This document shows, one piece after another, positions 18,345 to 27,313 of a stretch of 64,000 nucleotides of DNA; position 1 is the first letter of the stretch; the number at the start of each line of letters is the position of its first letter. Source of the DNA: JAVBSN01 sp031556525 (GTDB lineage: Bacteria; Bacillota; Clostridia; Lachnospirales; Lachnospiraceae); NCBI GenBank assembly GCA_031556525.1, contig JAVBSS010000031.1, forward strand, positions 1 to 64,000, given 5' to 3'. A program made the position numbers and the translations under genes. The notes beneath the pieces were generated by a model. The model was not told the origin of the DNA. It did no database searches and was given only the letters and a program-made list of their open reading frames with translations.

Positions 18345-19757
18345 ATGAGACTGAGCGATATTATATCATTGGGTAGTAGTTATTTAATATTAGGGATTAT
18401 ATTTACATTATCTATAGTGGGAGTATTCTTGATAGGCTACCATGTAATATATAAGAAGGTATTGAAGGGAACAGAGAAGGTTAAGGCAGGAACTGTATTC
18501 ATATATGCAATATTTATATGTTATGTATTTGTTGTGCTAGGGGCAACTTTACTTAGTAGAGGCAGTATGTGGCAAAGTAATATAGAGTATCATCTATTCT
18601 ATTCTTATCGTGAAGCGTGGAATGGTTTTTCTGCAAATGTATGGAGATATATTATTCTCAATATTTTGATGTTTGTTCCGTTTGGATTATTGTTACCTAT
18701 TGTAAGTAAGCATTTTCAGAAGTGCTGGAAGACATATCTGGCGGGGTTGGGATTTTCATTTTTAATTGAGATGATTCAATATATATTTAAAAAAGGTATA
18801 TGTGAGATTGATGATTTGTTTAATAATATGTTAGGTGCGATGATAGGATATGGTCTTTTTAGTATTTTGTTTTATATAGTAGCAAGAGTTAAGAAGAAAG
18901 AATATAAGACTTTGGCAGTAGTGTTATGTCAACTACCATTGTTGGCGGTGACTGTAGCATTTACAACAATATTTACTATCTATGGGGGACAGGAATTAGG
19001 AAATCTAAATGGTGATTATATCTATACACGTAGCAATATTGAGGTTAGTAGTAAGATAGAGTTCAATAGTGATGAAATAAGTATGCCAGTATATCAATTG
19101 TATGTGGCGAGCAAGGAAGAGACGAAGGAACAAGCGGCTGAATTGTTCAAGATATTTGGTACAGAAGTTGATGAGTCAAGAATAGATATATATGATAATA
19201 CAGCAATATATTACAGTACAACGGAAGGTAAGTGTGTTTGGATAGAATATGCAGGTAGCACCAGTAGATATACGGATTTTGATGAAATGTATAGAGAAGA
19301 TGGTGAAGTTGCTATAGGTTTAGAAAATGTAGATGAAAGTGAAATTCGTAAGGCGTTGGAATCATTAAATGTCGTAATTCCTAAAGATGCAATATTTGAA
19401 GAGAGTGAAGATGACAACTATGAATTTGTTGTAAATCAGGTGTTAAGTGATGGGAAATTGTATAACGGAAATATAACTTGTACATACAATACTAATAATA
19501 AAATATCTGGATTTACAAATAATATAATTGAATATTCCGCATACAAGAACATGCCTATTCGCTCAGAGCAAGAAGCATATGATAGACTAGCTGAAGGAAA
19601 ATTCAGATATTATGGTACAGAAAAGTTGAATATAGTTATAGAAGATATAAGTATAGAGTATCAGATCGATTCCAAAGGATATTATCAACCAGTGTATGAA
19701 TTTGAAGGTACGATTAATGGTAAGGAAGGATATATAAGTGTGTCAGCGATAAAGTGA
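18345..19757 (+). CDS. VanZ-like membrane protein with extra C-terminal domain
   Basis: 470 residues. The first 215 form a VanZ-like domain of about five helices, with the family's MFVPFGLLLPIVSKHF and later FSFLIEMIQYIFKKGICEID followed by DLFNNMLGAMIGYG. VanZ-like proteins are linked to low-level glycopeptide resistance and membrane or envelope adaptation. Residues 215-470 are a soluble, presumably external domain rich in acidic residues with no family I recognise; the ending resembles a small PepSY-like unit, but weakly. Typical VanZ proteins are about 160-200 residues, so this is a fusion. AGGAG lies 7 nt before the ATG. Confidence 0.8.
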   Translation: MRLSDIISLGSSYLILGIIFTLSIVGVFLIGYHVIYKKVLKGTEKVKAGTVFIYAIFICYVFVVLGATLLSRGSMWQSNIEYHLFYSYREAWNGFSANVWRYIILNILMFVPFGLLLPIVSKHFQKCWKTYLAGLGFSFLIEMIQYIFKKGICEIDDLFNNMLGAMIGYGLFSILFYIVARVKKKEYKTLAVVLCQLPLLAVTVAFTTIFTIYGGQELGNLNGDYIYTRSNIEVSSKIEFNSDEISMPVYQLYVASKEETKEQAAELFKIFGTEVDESRIDIYDNTAIYYSTTEGKCVWIEYAGSTSRYTDFDEMYREDGEVAIGLENVDESEIRKALESLNVVIPKDAIFEESEDDNYEFVVNQVLSDGKLYNGNITCTYNTNNKISGFTNNIIEYSAYKNMPIRSEQEAYDRLAEGKFRYYGTEKLNIVIEDISIEYQIDSKGYYQPVYEFEGTINGKEGYISVSAIK

Positions 19758-19786
19758 AAATATCATCGTATTAGGCTGATAGTAGG

Positions 19787-19813
19787 AAGCTTTCGAGAAA
19801 TCGGAGGCTTTTT
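19787..19813 (+). terminator. Terminator after the VanZ-like gene
   Basis: Ten-pair stem AAGCTTTCGA / TCGGAGGCTT (two wobble pairs), GAAA tetraloop, then a T tract. Confidence 0.85.
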
Positions 19814-19870
19814 ATATTAAAGATAATGTGTTTATGATATAATTAATATAATTGTATGGGGGAATAGGGG

Positions 19871-20503
19871 ATGAATGGAAATAGAAAATTAAATATAAAT
19901 AATGCTTTTATTATCAGTATAATATTATTGGCAATTGGATTAATAAGTTTGTGTGTGGATTTAAGTAATATTCATAAATTAAAAAGAAGTTATAATTTAA
20001 ATGATATTAATTTTGAAGATATAGAATCAGGAATATATATTTCAGGTGAGATTGACCATCTTTTAGGTGTTTATGTTGAATCAGTAGGGAATGATAGATT
20101 TTTTGGTGTGGCAAGTGAAATATCGTTAGGGTATGGAACGTATTATCAACTATTTACAATACCATTTACAGAAGAAGATAATAAATATATAACCTATCTT
20201 TCTCCAAGCAATGATAGTAAAGAAATTGAACAGTTATCAGATATGGTAGGTAATCAGAAGATGAATATTTGTGGCAAGGTTATAAAATTGCCTTGTAGTT
20301 TGAATTATAAATGGTTACAAGATGCTTTGCATGTATCAACATTAGAAGATATTGATAAGTTTGTTTCAGATAAATATGCAATAATGCCAATTGATTATGA
20401 TGAAGTTATGAATAAGTGGATGAAGGATGTGTGTATTATTGTATTAGCTATAATTATATTTGTTTGCTTTTCGGATTTTAGAAATATAATAGAACAAAAA
20501 TAA
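19871..20503 (+). CDS. Small membrane protein, unknown
   Basis: 210 residues with a membrane segment at each end (about 10-32 and 182-203) and about 150 residues between, probably outside the cell. The middle part reads EDIESGIYISGEIDHLLGVY and is rich in beta-type sequence. The architecture resembles unnamed two-helix proteins common in Lachnospiraceae, but no motif lets me name it. It is probably monocistronic: terminators lie on both sides (19787 and 20615). AATAGGGG lies upstream of the ATG. Confidence 0.65.
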   Translation: MNGNRKLNINNAFIISIILLAIGLISLCVDLSNIHKLKRSYNLNDINFEDIESGIYISGEIDHLLGVYVESVGNDRFFGVASEISLGYGTYYQLFTIPFTEEDNKYITYLSPSNDSKEIEQLSDMVGNQKMNICGKVIKLPCSLNYKWLQDALHVSTLEDIDKFVSDKYAIMPIDYDEVMNKWMKDVCIIVLAIIIFVCFSDFRNIIEQK

Positions 20504-20614
20504 TGAATTTTATATTTAGAGGGATAATTTGCAACTTTCTAAGCTAGAAGAACAAAGGAATGAAGTGTTGCAGATTAATCTATAACACCGTTTATCGCAA
20601 AATCATTGCCGTAC

Positions 20615-20647
20615 ATCTCATATTTTTTAAAAATATGAGATTTTTTT
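20615..20647 (+). terminator. Terminator upstream of the BspA-like gene
   Basis: Thirteen-pair stem ATCTCATATTTTT / AAAAATATGAGAT with a T7 tail, closing the transcript of the 19871 gene. Confidence 0.8.
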
Positions 20648-20685
20648 GTATGATTAAAGTACGAATGAAAGGAGATATGGATATT

Positions 20686-22386
20686 ATGAGAAAAATACAT
20701 TTGCGTGGATTAGTAATAATAGCATTTCTATGTGGAGTTATATATTCAGATATAACTGTTAAGGCGGAAGAAATGGAAATTGAAGAAGCAAGCGAAGAGC
20801 CAATTAATACAGGAGCCATTTTACGATGGGGCAGCTATTCTTATAGAGAACTTGACGATGGAACAGTGGAAATAACAAAATATAGTGATTCAGATGCTAC
20901 AGAAAAAGTTAATATACCAAGCAAGATTGAGGGAAAGAAAGTAACAAGTATAGGAAACCAAGCTTTTATGAATAGAAATAAACCTGTTGAAATAATAATT
21001 CCTAATGGTGTAATAAATATAGGAGATTATGCATTTTTCGGCATTACAACTCTAACAAAGGTAACAATTCCAAGCAGTGTGACGACAATAGGGGATTTTG
21101 CATTTTTTTATGATAGTAATCTTGCAGATGTAATAATTCCAAGTAGTGTAACAAGCGTAGGAGAAGGGGCTTTCGCATATAGTGGTATTACTGATATCAT
21201 ACTTCCTACTAATGCAACAAGTATAGGGAGACAAGCATTTAAGTCTTGTAAAAACCTTACTAAAGTAACGATTCCGAGTAACATAATAAGTATAGGAGAA
21301 TCTGCATTTGCTTTTTGTACTAATCTTACAGAGATAATAATTTCTGATAATGTAACCACTATAGGAGAGTGGGCCTTTGCGGGTTGTACTAGCTTAACAG
21401 AAGTAAATATTCCAGATAGTGTAATTAGTATTGGAACCGATGCTTTTCATAGTTGCACCAATCTTATCAAGCTGACTGTACCAAGTAGCGTAACATCAAT
21501 TGGAAGCCAAGCGCTTTATAACTGTCCTGTTGTAGTGATATATTGTAATGCAGGTAGTTATGCTGAAGAATATGCTAAGTCTAAATATATTTTATACGAT
21601 AATTTTTATTTATGTAAAGCAACTTTATCGAAAACAACATACACATATGATGGTAAAGAAAAGAAACCAGCTGTAACAGTAAAAGATGGTACTAAGACAT
21701 TGAAAAATGGAACAGACTATACAGTAAACTATCCTACCAATAATTCAATGGGAAAAGCAACAGTTACTATTACAGGTAAAGGCAATTATATAGGAACGAT
21801 TAAAAAGACAATTACAATTAGTAAAGCAGATTATTATAACATTAATACACATGGTGGTGAATGGAAGAATAACACATACTACTACTTAGGTGGAGTGATG
21901 ATGACAAATATATTTTTTAGTGATGGAAAGTATACATATTATCTTCAAGCAGATGGAACACCTATGAAAAACAGATTAACTTATCATCCAGATGGAATAC
22001 ATTTAATATATTTTGATGATAAAGGACATGAGTTGTTCGATAAGTTCCAATATTGTGCTGACGTAGGATATACATGTTATTTCGATACCTTTGGGTACTT
22101 ATATAAGGATGTAATAACATTTAGTAATGGAAAACCATATTATCTAGATGGGACAGGAAGAATGAAACAAAATGAATGCTTTAAGTTTGATAATGGCGTG
22201 GATATAGGATATGCACAGGCAGATGGAAGTTTAATAAATACAGGATTTGGATATGACTCTTGGGGAAGAGTCGTGTTTTATCACTGGAATGGAATGATAG
22301 GTAGAGGACTAATAACAGACGGAACTTGGTATTATGATATGGATGTAACAGACGGACATTTAATCGGGCAGTTTGCGGCTAATTAA
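20686..22386 (+). CDS. BspA-like leucine-rich-repeat surface protein 1
   Basis: 566-residue secreted protein. After a signal peptide (about 1-24) come about nine BspA-type (LRR_5) repeats of 23 residues around VTSIGxxAFxxC and LTxVTIPSSV (about 55-275). A Lachnospiraceae-type MBG/Ig-like domain follows (LSKTTYTYDGKEKKPAVTVK, about 310-380), then a C-terminal region of glucan/choline-binding-like aromatic repeats (YYLQADGTPMKNRLTYHPDG to the end). It probably attaches to the cell surface through that end and binds host or polymer ligands. The frame is open from 20560, but AAAGGAG and the signal peptide support ATG 20686. Four paralogues lie at 36787-43213. Confidence 0.88.
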   Translation: MRKIHLRGLVIIAFLCGVIYSDITVKAEEMEIEEASEEPINTGAILRWGSYSYRELDDGTVEITKYSDSDATEKVNIPSKIEGKKVTSIGNQAFMNRNKPVEIIIPNGVINIGDYAFFGITTLTKVTIPSSVTTIGDFAFFYDSNLADVIIPSSVTSVGEGAFAYSGITDIILPTNATSIGRQAFKSCKNLTKVTIPSNIISIGESAFAFCTNLTEIIISDNVTTIGEWAFAGCTSLTEVNIPDSVISIGTDAFHSCTNLIKLTVPSSVTSIGSQALYNCPVVVIYCNAGSYAEEYAKSKYILYDNFYLCKATLSKTTYTYDGKEKKPAVTVKDGTKTLKNGTDYTVNYPTNNSMGKATVTITGKGNYIGTIKKTITISKADYYNINTHGGEWKNNTYYYLGGVMMTNIFFSDGKYTYYLQADGTPMKNRLTYHPDGIHLIYFDDKGHELFDKFQYCADVGYTCYFDTFGYLYKDVITFSNGKPYYLDGTGRMKQNECFKFDNGVDIGYAQADGSLINTGFGYDSWGRVVFYHWNGMIGRGLITDGTWYYDMDVTDGHLIGQFAAN

Positions 22387-22468
22387 GTATAGTGAAAACA
22401 TAGAAATTGATTAATATTTATTGCTTAGTGTTTATGGTATACTATAAAAAAGGCGAGGAGGTATAACT

Positions 22469-23176
22469 GTGAAGATAGCTGTTTGTGAAGATAATGCTGA
22501 GCAACAAGAACATATAGTAAAGTCAATCAATAAGGTACTGCATGACTTAGATACCTCTGTGAAGGGTTATTCTTTAGGTCAGAACCTTATTGTAGATTAT
22601 ATAGAAAATAATATACGATTTGATGTAATATTTATGGACATTGTATTACCAGATACGGATGGAATTACTATTGCAAAGCAACTGAAAGAAATAGATGATA
22701 CAGTAATTATAATATTTCTTACAGGATATATGAGGTATGCACTTAAAGGATATGAAGCAAAAGCCTTTAGATATTTATTAAAACCTGTTACAGGAGAGCA
22801 ATTACAAAATGTTATTTATGAAATAAAAAGTGAATTAGGTAGAAAACGTTCTATTGCTATTCGAGATAATAATTTGGAAATTATTTTGCCGATTCGTGAA
22901 ATAATGTATATGAAATCTGATGATAAAAATACAATTATTTGCACTAACAATAGGAATTATGTAAATCGCAAAAGTTTGCAAGAGTATGAAGAGGAATTAA
23001 ATGAAGCAGGATTTTTTCGTATTCATAGAAAATATTTAATAAATATGTATTTTGTGAAATCCATAAAAAGTGGATTGGTTATACTAGAAGGTAATTGTAG
23101 ACTGACTATTAGTAGACGTAAAGAAAAGGAATTTAGAAATAGCTTCTATAAAAATTTAGAAGAAGGGAAATTTTAA
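22469..23176 (+). CDS. LytTR-family response regulator (AgrA type)
   Basis: 235 residues. The receiver domain carries E7-D8 and phosphoacceptor D57 (VIFMDIVLPDTDG) and the lysine in YLLKPV. The C-terminal LytTR DNA-binding domain is recognisable from IMYMKSDDKNTIICTNNRNY and FRIHRKYLINMYFVKSI. AgrA-type regulators act with AgrC-type kinases in peptide or cell-density signalling. It starts with GTG, with GGAGG upstream, and the next gene starts directly at its stop. The preceding BspA-like gene, 80 bp away, is a possible target. Confidence 0.94.
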   Translation: MKIAVCEDNAEQQEHIVKSINKVLHDLDTSVKGYSLGQNLIVDYIENNIRFDVIFMDIVLPDTDGITIAKQLKEIDDTVIIIFLTGYMRYALKGYEAKAFRYLLKPVTGEQLQNVIYEIKSELGRKRSIAIRDNNLEIILPIREIMYMKSDDKNTIICTNNRNYVNRKSLQEYEEELNEAGFFRIHRKYLINMYFVKSIKSGLVILEGNCRLTISRRKEKEFRNSFYKNLEEGKF

Positions 23177-24475
23177 ATGGTAGAAGACTTAATTATCATA
23201 CTTATGAATACTGCATCTGTGCTAAATATTATATTAATATTAAAGTGTGGATTTGGTGCAAGATTAAATATAAGTACAAAACATATAGGAATTATAGCAG
23301 GTATTCATATACTATTTAATTGTATTGCTATATCTTTTTTTAGTAATGAAATGCAAACTTTAAGTACATTTTTATTTATCGTAATATGTATATTGGTAAC
23401 ATCTAAAGCTTCTCGTATAAAATTATGTCTGCTAAGTATCCCAGCAGTCTTAGTATATATACAATGCTTCCAATTGTTTGATATGTTAGAAAAACTAATA
23501 ACAGATAATCCTAAAATGATACAAACAGCAGATGGACCGATTTCTATTAATAGTGTTTTTGTTGATATTATTCTTTTTATATTGTTGTTTTATATATCTT
23601 ATCAATGGGACAAGAAAGGGATAGTATTTTCTATAACTGTAGGAGAGGGAATTTTTATAACAATATTTTGTATATTATCGCCAACATATATACCAATACT
23701 GAATTTTCTATCTGAGCAAAATAGTAAAGAAATGTCTAGTGAAGTATGGCCGTTATGTTGGGTGATTTTTGTATTGGTTTTAAATACAGCAATACTATTA
23801 GGAATTGCTAATCGTAAGAGAAGTGCTATTTACAAAGAATCAGCATTAGTTTATCAGAAATATTTTGAACTAGAGTATGAGTATCTATGTGAATATCGAA
23901 AAAAGCAAGAAGAGATAAATAAATTAAGACATGATTGGAATAATCATATTAGCCTTGTTAGTGTTATGTGGGAGCAAAAGGAATATGAGAAGGCAGCTAA
24001 GTATATAGCTTCCCTACCATTACAACAGGAATCGGAAATGTTTGATATATTAACAGGCAATGAAGTAGCAGATATTATTTTAAATGTAAAAAAAGCAGAA
24101 GCATTAAAAGAAAATATTGAATTTAGTTTTCAAGGAAATATGGACAAACTATATTTTATAGAACCAATTCATATGTGTATTATTTTATCTAATGCTTTAG
24201 ATAATGGAATCGAAGCTTGTAAAAAGGTAGAACAAGATTCTTTTATAAGGGTAAGTGTAACTCAAAATAAAAATATGATTATGCTTCAAATAATTAATTC
24301 GACGGCAGGAAAAGTAGATATAAGAGAAAATAAATTGCATACAACAAAAGAAAATCCACAGCTACACGGATTTGGATTTAATAATATTATTGAAGTAGTG
24401 AATAATTATAAGGGAAGATACATGATAGAGGCAGATGATAAAACATTTTATCTAAAGATTATATTTGAAGTATGA
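23177..24475 (+). CDS. AgrC-like sensor histidine kinase
   Basis: 432 residues. About six or seven membrane helices fill the first 215 residues, followed by a coiled linker, the phosphorylation region with INKLRHDWNNHISLVSVM and a GHKL ATPase domain (LSNALDNGIEACKK, then LHGFGFNNIIEVVNNYKG). This is the AgrC/quorum-sensor architecture. The ATG abuts the stop of the regulator gene, so the pair is coupled. No AgrB-type processing peptidase or AgrD-type peptide gene is found beside it, so the signal must come from elsewhere or be something else. Confidence 0.93.
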   Translation: MVEDLIIILMNTASVLNIILILKCGFGARLNISTKHIGIIAGIHILFNCIAISFFSNEMQTLSTFLFIVICILVTSKASRIKLCLLSIPAVLVYIQCFQLFDMLEKLITDNPKMIQTADGPISINSVFVDIILFILLFYISYQWDKKGIVFSITVGEGIFITIFCILSPTYIPILNFLSEQNSKEMSSEVWPLCWVIFVLVLNTAILLGIANRKRSAIYKESALVYQKYFELEYEYLCEYRKKQEEINKLRHDWNNHISLVSVMWEQKEYEKAAKYIASLPLQQESEMFDILTGNEVADIILNVKKAEALKENIEFSFQGNMDKLYFIEPIHMCIILSNALDNGIEACKKVEQDSFIRVSVTQNKNMIMLQIINSTAGKVDIRENKLHTTKENPQLHGFGFNNIIEVVNNYKGRYMIEADDKTFYLKIIFEV

Positions 24476-24498
24476 TTATAAGGAAAGGGAAAGATTTT

Positions 24499-25413
24499 AT
24501 GAATTACGATGATTTAAAACCATTATACGATGTATATTACAGACGTAGCATAGAACGTATTAATGATGCAATAATAGAGAAGAAGAGAAAAAATAAAATA
24601 ATTATATGGACTTTATTGGGAGGTTGCCTAGTATGTCAGGTTGGTATATGTATGATAACAAGAGATATATTAGCCATTATAACTGTAGGGGTCATGGTAC
24701 TTGTTGGATTCTTGTTTCCTATAGCAGTCATATCAGGTTCTATGAAGTATAAAGTAGTTGATATTCATTGCAAGATAATGTGTGAGGAGCTATTAGGTAA
24801 TATATTTAGGCAATATAATATTAAGGTGAATTCAAAAAGAGAACCTTACAGTGAATTGAAAAAAGGCTATGGTGAAGCAGATGATATGCTGTTTGCTAGA
24901 AACTATTCATTAAGTGGAGGATATAGACAGCATTATTTTAAGTATATAATATCTGAAGGGCAAAAATCTTATCGCAGCAACCATTATGAATATGACGAAT
25001 ATCTTAGCAGCAGTAGTGATCATGTATTCTTATATTCATATATAAAGATTGATAAATTGGATAGAGGTATAAGAAGTAAATGTACTTATATTACAAAGGA
25101 TTCTAATTCAAGTAATATTATTTTGAAAAAGTTAAATGATTTTATAGGTAGTCTAGAAATAGTAAAGTTTAAAGATATGTACGGCAATTTTTTTACTGAT
25201 AAAGAAATGGAACAGCTAGAAAATATCTGTAAAAATATGAGTAACACATGTGATATTACTATAAGAAATGGTGTTATGGCTGTTTTCGTATATAGGGGAG
25301 AAGAAATGATGTTTCACAAGGGCACGGAAGAAGAATGTCTTAGAAACTTAGTAGAGTATATATCTAATATAAATAAAATATTTGATGTTGTATTGAACAA
25401 ACTAGAGCAGTGA
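24499..25413 (+). CDS. Membrane protein with cytoplasmic domain, DUF3137-like?
   Basis: 304 residues. Two close membrane segments (about 37-57 and 62-82) follow a charged N-terminus (RRSIERINDAIIEKKRKNK). The rest is soluble, with beta-rich FKYIISEGQKSYRSNHYEYD and HVFLYSYIKIDKLDRG. The pattern resembles DUF3137-type proteins, but this is a weak impression. ATG 24499 is preferred because AGGAAAGGGA lies 8 nt upstream; the frame also opens at ATG 24472, overlapping the kinase stop. It is the last gene of the LytTR/AgrC operon and ends in a strong terminator. Confidence 0.6.
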   Translation: MNYDDLKPLYDVYYRRSIERINDAIIEKKRKNKIIIWTLLGGCLVCQVGICMITRDILAIITVGVMVLVGFLFPIAVISGSMKYKVVDIHCKIMCEELLGNIFRQYNIKVNSKREPYSELKKGYGEADDMLFARNYSLSGGYRQHYFKYIISEGQKSYRSNHYEYDEYLSSSSDHVFLYSYIKIDKLDRGIRSKCTYITKDSNSSNIILKKLNDFIGSLEIVKFKDMYGNFFTDKEMEQLENICKNMSNTCDITIRNGVMAVFVYRGEEMMFHKGTEEECLRNLVEYISNINKIFDVVLNKLEQ

Positions 25414-25439
25414 ATCTATTAAAGATTTACTGCTTTTTT
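25406..25439 (+). terminator. Terminator of the LytTR operon
   Basis: AGCAGTGAATCT / AGATTTACTGCT stem, 5-nt loop, T6. The left arm includes the stop codon region of the preceding gene. Confidence 0.88.
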
Positions 25440-25491
25440 AAATTATATTCTTATGGTATCATAGATACAATAATTGTTAGGAGAATAGACT

Positions 25492-25878
25492 ATGAATATT
25501 TCAATAACACATATAGCAATATACGCAAAAGATATAGAGGCAATGAGGGATTTCTATATTAAATATTTTGAAGCTAAGAGTAATGAAAAGTATGTAAATG
25601 CCAAAGGATTTTCAAGTTACTTTTTAACATTTGACTCAGGTGCAAGATTAGAGATAATGGCTCATGAAGAATTAGAGAATAGACAGGTTATGAATATAGT
25701 AAATGGAATTCATCATATAGCATTTTCTGTAGGAAGTAGAGAAGAAGTAATAACCCTAACAGAAAGAATAGCAAGTGATGGATATGAAGTCTACAGTCAA
25801 CCAAGGCAAACAGGAGATGGATACTTTGAAAGCTGTATAGCTGATACAGAAGGAAACAGAATAGAAATAACCGAATAA
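25492..25878 (+). CDS. VOC (glyoxalase/dioxygenase fold) protein
   Basis: 128 residues forming one vicinal-oxygen-chelate unit: N-terminal ITHIAIYAKDIEAMRDFYIK, middle GARLEIMAHEEL and GIHHIAFSVGSREEVITLTE, C-terminal ESCIADTEGNRIEITE. Metal ligands typical of the fold (H5-type histidine near the start, H78 region and final E) can be placed. Members include lactoylglutathione lyase and antibiotic-modifying proteins; the sequence does not decide which reaction. TAGGAGA precedes the ATG. It stands alone between a terminator and the CoA-binding gene. Confidence 0.88.
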   Translation: MNISITHIAIYAKDIEAMRDFYIKYFEAKSNEKYVNAKGFSSYFLTFDSGARLEIMAHEELENRQVMNIVNGIHHIAFSVGSREEVITLTERIASDGYEVYSQPRQTGDGYFESCIADTEGNRIEITE

Positions 25879-25920
25879 TATAACATATAAGATTAATTAA
25901 ATATTAATGGAGGTAGTGTT

Positions 25921-26283
25921 ATGGAATTAAGTGAAGTAATGAAGCAGAATACCTTTGCAGTAGTTGGTAATACTATAGATGATACAAAATATGCATATAT
26001 AATAAAGAATCAGCTTATTGAAAAAGGATATACAGCATATGGAGTAGGCAAAGAATATTCTTCCATAAATGATATTGAAGACGATATAGATATTATTGAT
26101 CTATGTGTTAATCCTATAAAAGGTATAGAGTATATAAAGGATTGCAAGAAGAAGTTTAAATGTATTGTTATACAACCAGGAGCTGAGAGTGTGGATCTAA
26201 TATCATATTTAAAAGAAAATAATATGCCATATATAGAGGCATGTGTCTTATTAGGGATGAAATTATACAAAAGGGAATTATAG
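25921..26283 (+). CDS. CoA-binding-domain protein (YccU type)
   Basis: 120-residue Rossmann-like protein with NTFAVVGNTIDDTKYAYIIK near the start, DIDIIDLCVNPIKGIEYIKD in the middle and CIVIQPGAES later, as in stand-alone CoA-binding proteins related to succinyl-CoA synthetase. The usual N-terminal GASxxxxK-like glycine motif is altered to VGNTIDD. GGAGGTAG lies upstream of its ATG. It is 42 bp after the VOC gene and could share its transcript. The physiological role of this family is poorly known. Confidence 0.8.
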   Translation: MELSEVMKQNTFAVVGNTIDDTKYAYIIKNQLIEKGYTAYGVGKEYSSINDIEDDIDIIDLCVNPIKGIEYIKDCKKKFKCIVIQPGAESVDLISYLKENNMPYIEACVLLGMKLYKREL

Positions 26284-26376
26284 CTTCCCAAATTTTATAT
26301 AGATTTTATATTGATATTACATTAATCTAGCAATACTGTGCTAACATATATACAAAATATTTATTAGGAGAAATGT

Positions 26377-26706
26377 ATGAAGTCAACAGGTGGGGTTAGA
26401 AAAAAATGGATGATAGAAATATTAGTTACAATTATCGGGTGTATAATTATATTTGCTGTAATACACATGGCAATTAATAAAGATAAATTTGATGAAACAA
26501 GGACGGAGACAAGAGCAGTTATTACGGGGATAAAAACATTCGATACTGATGATGAGACAGAGCATGAAGTATATATAGATTATTATGTGGGTGAAGAGAA
26601 ATACGAGAATGTTCAATTAGAGTATTGGAAAAAAGCATATCACATAGGTAAAGAGATAACAGTATATTATAAGACAGATTATCCTTATGATGTTGTAACA
26701 AAATGA
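26377..26706 (+). CDS. Small membrane protein, DUF3592-like
   Basis: 109 residues: one membrane helix (about 12-32), then a small beta-rich domain TRAVITGIKTFDTDDETEHE ... VYIDYYVGEEKY ... GKEITVYYKTDYPYDVV. This YxxxG/VYYxPxxP pattern is characteristic of DUF3592-type domains. TAGGAGA precedes the ATG. Function unknown. A terminator follows at 26738. Confidence 0.75.
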   Translation: MKSTGGVRKKWMIEILVTIIGCIIIFAVIHMAINKDKFDETRTETRAVITGIKTFDTDDETEHEVYIDYYVGEEKYENVQLEYWKKAYHIGKEITVYYKTDYPYDVVTK

Positions 26707-26737
26707 AACCTTTTTCCTTTGTGAATGGTATATATTA

Positions 26738-26772
26738 TGTCATTAGTGCAATTAGCATTAGTGACATTTTTA
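26738..26772 (+). terminator. Terminator before the DUF4132 operon
   Basis: Twelve-pair stem TGTCATTAGTGC / GCATTAGTGACA (two wobbles), AATTA loop, T5. Confidence 0.8.
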
Positions 26773-26878
26773 TTGCTTAGAATGTAAAATGGATATCTAT
26801 TATACATAGAAGTGTGATAAAATATCATTAGAAAAATATCTTGATAATAAGTTTAAGCCACATATAAGGGGAGGGGTA

Positions 26879-27301
26879 ATTACGAAAGTTTTAATTAGTA
26901 TGAAGAGCGTTGCAAAGAAGAAAAACACAGTTGCAAAGGTAGAATATGAATATTCTACTAATCCTGAAAATATGAGAGAATTTATTAGTGAAACAGTGAA
27001 AATCTGCGTAAAGGATTATAACAAAAGACAGGAAAATGGAGAACTAATTACTATACTATCTAGGGAAGAGATAGAAGATAAGTCAGCATTGGGGAAAATA
27101 TCTTTTGGAACTATCTATAGTGAGAAAAAGGGCAAGGAAGATAAAGCTATAGCCAATGCTTTGCAATGCTTTGAAGATGGAATTGTAGCAATATTTATAG
27201 ATGGTGATAGAAAAGAAAATCTTGATGATAAGATTGAACTTATAGAAGGTAGCGAAATAACATTTGTTAGGCTTACAATGCTTAGCGGAAGATTATGGTA
27301 G
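26879..27301 (+). CDS. Small protein paired with DUF4132 gene; possible ATT start
   Basis: 140 residues if the start is ATT 26879, or 133 from ATG 26900. AAGGGG (26866-26871) has correct spacing (7 nt) to the ATT, whereas the ATG has no good ribosome site. The extra residues (ITKVLIS) extend a beta strand that the ATG version would truncate (KSVAKKKNTVAKVEYEY). No in-frame ATG, GTG or TTG lies upstream before the stop at 26864. The protein is soluble and alpha/beta, with FISETVKICVKDYNKRQENG and CFEDGIVAIFIDGDR. It ends 12 bp before the giant DUF4132 gene, so the two probably form one unit. I do not recognise a named family. Confidence 0.6.
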   Translation: MTKVLISMKSVAKKKNTVAKVEYEYSTNPENMREFISETVKICVKDYNKRQENGELITILSREEIEDKSALGKISFGTIYSEKKGKEDKAIANALQCFEDGIVAIFIDGDRKENLDDKIELIEGSEITFVRLTMLSGRLW

Positions 27302-27313
27302 GAGGATTGTAGC

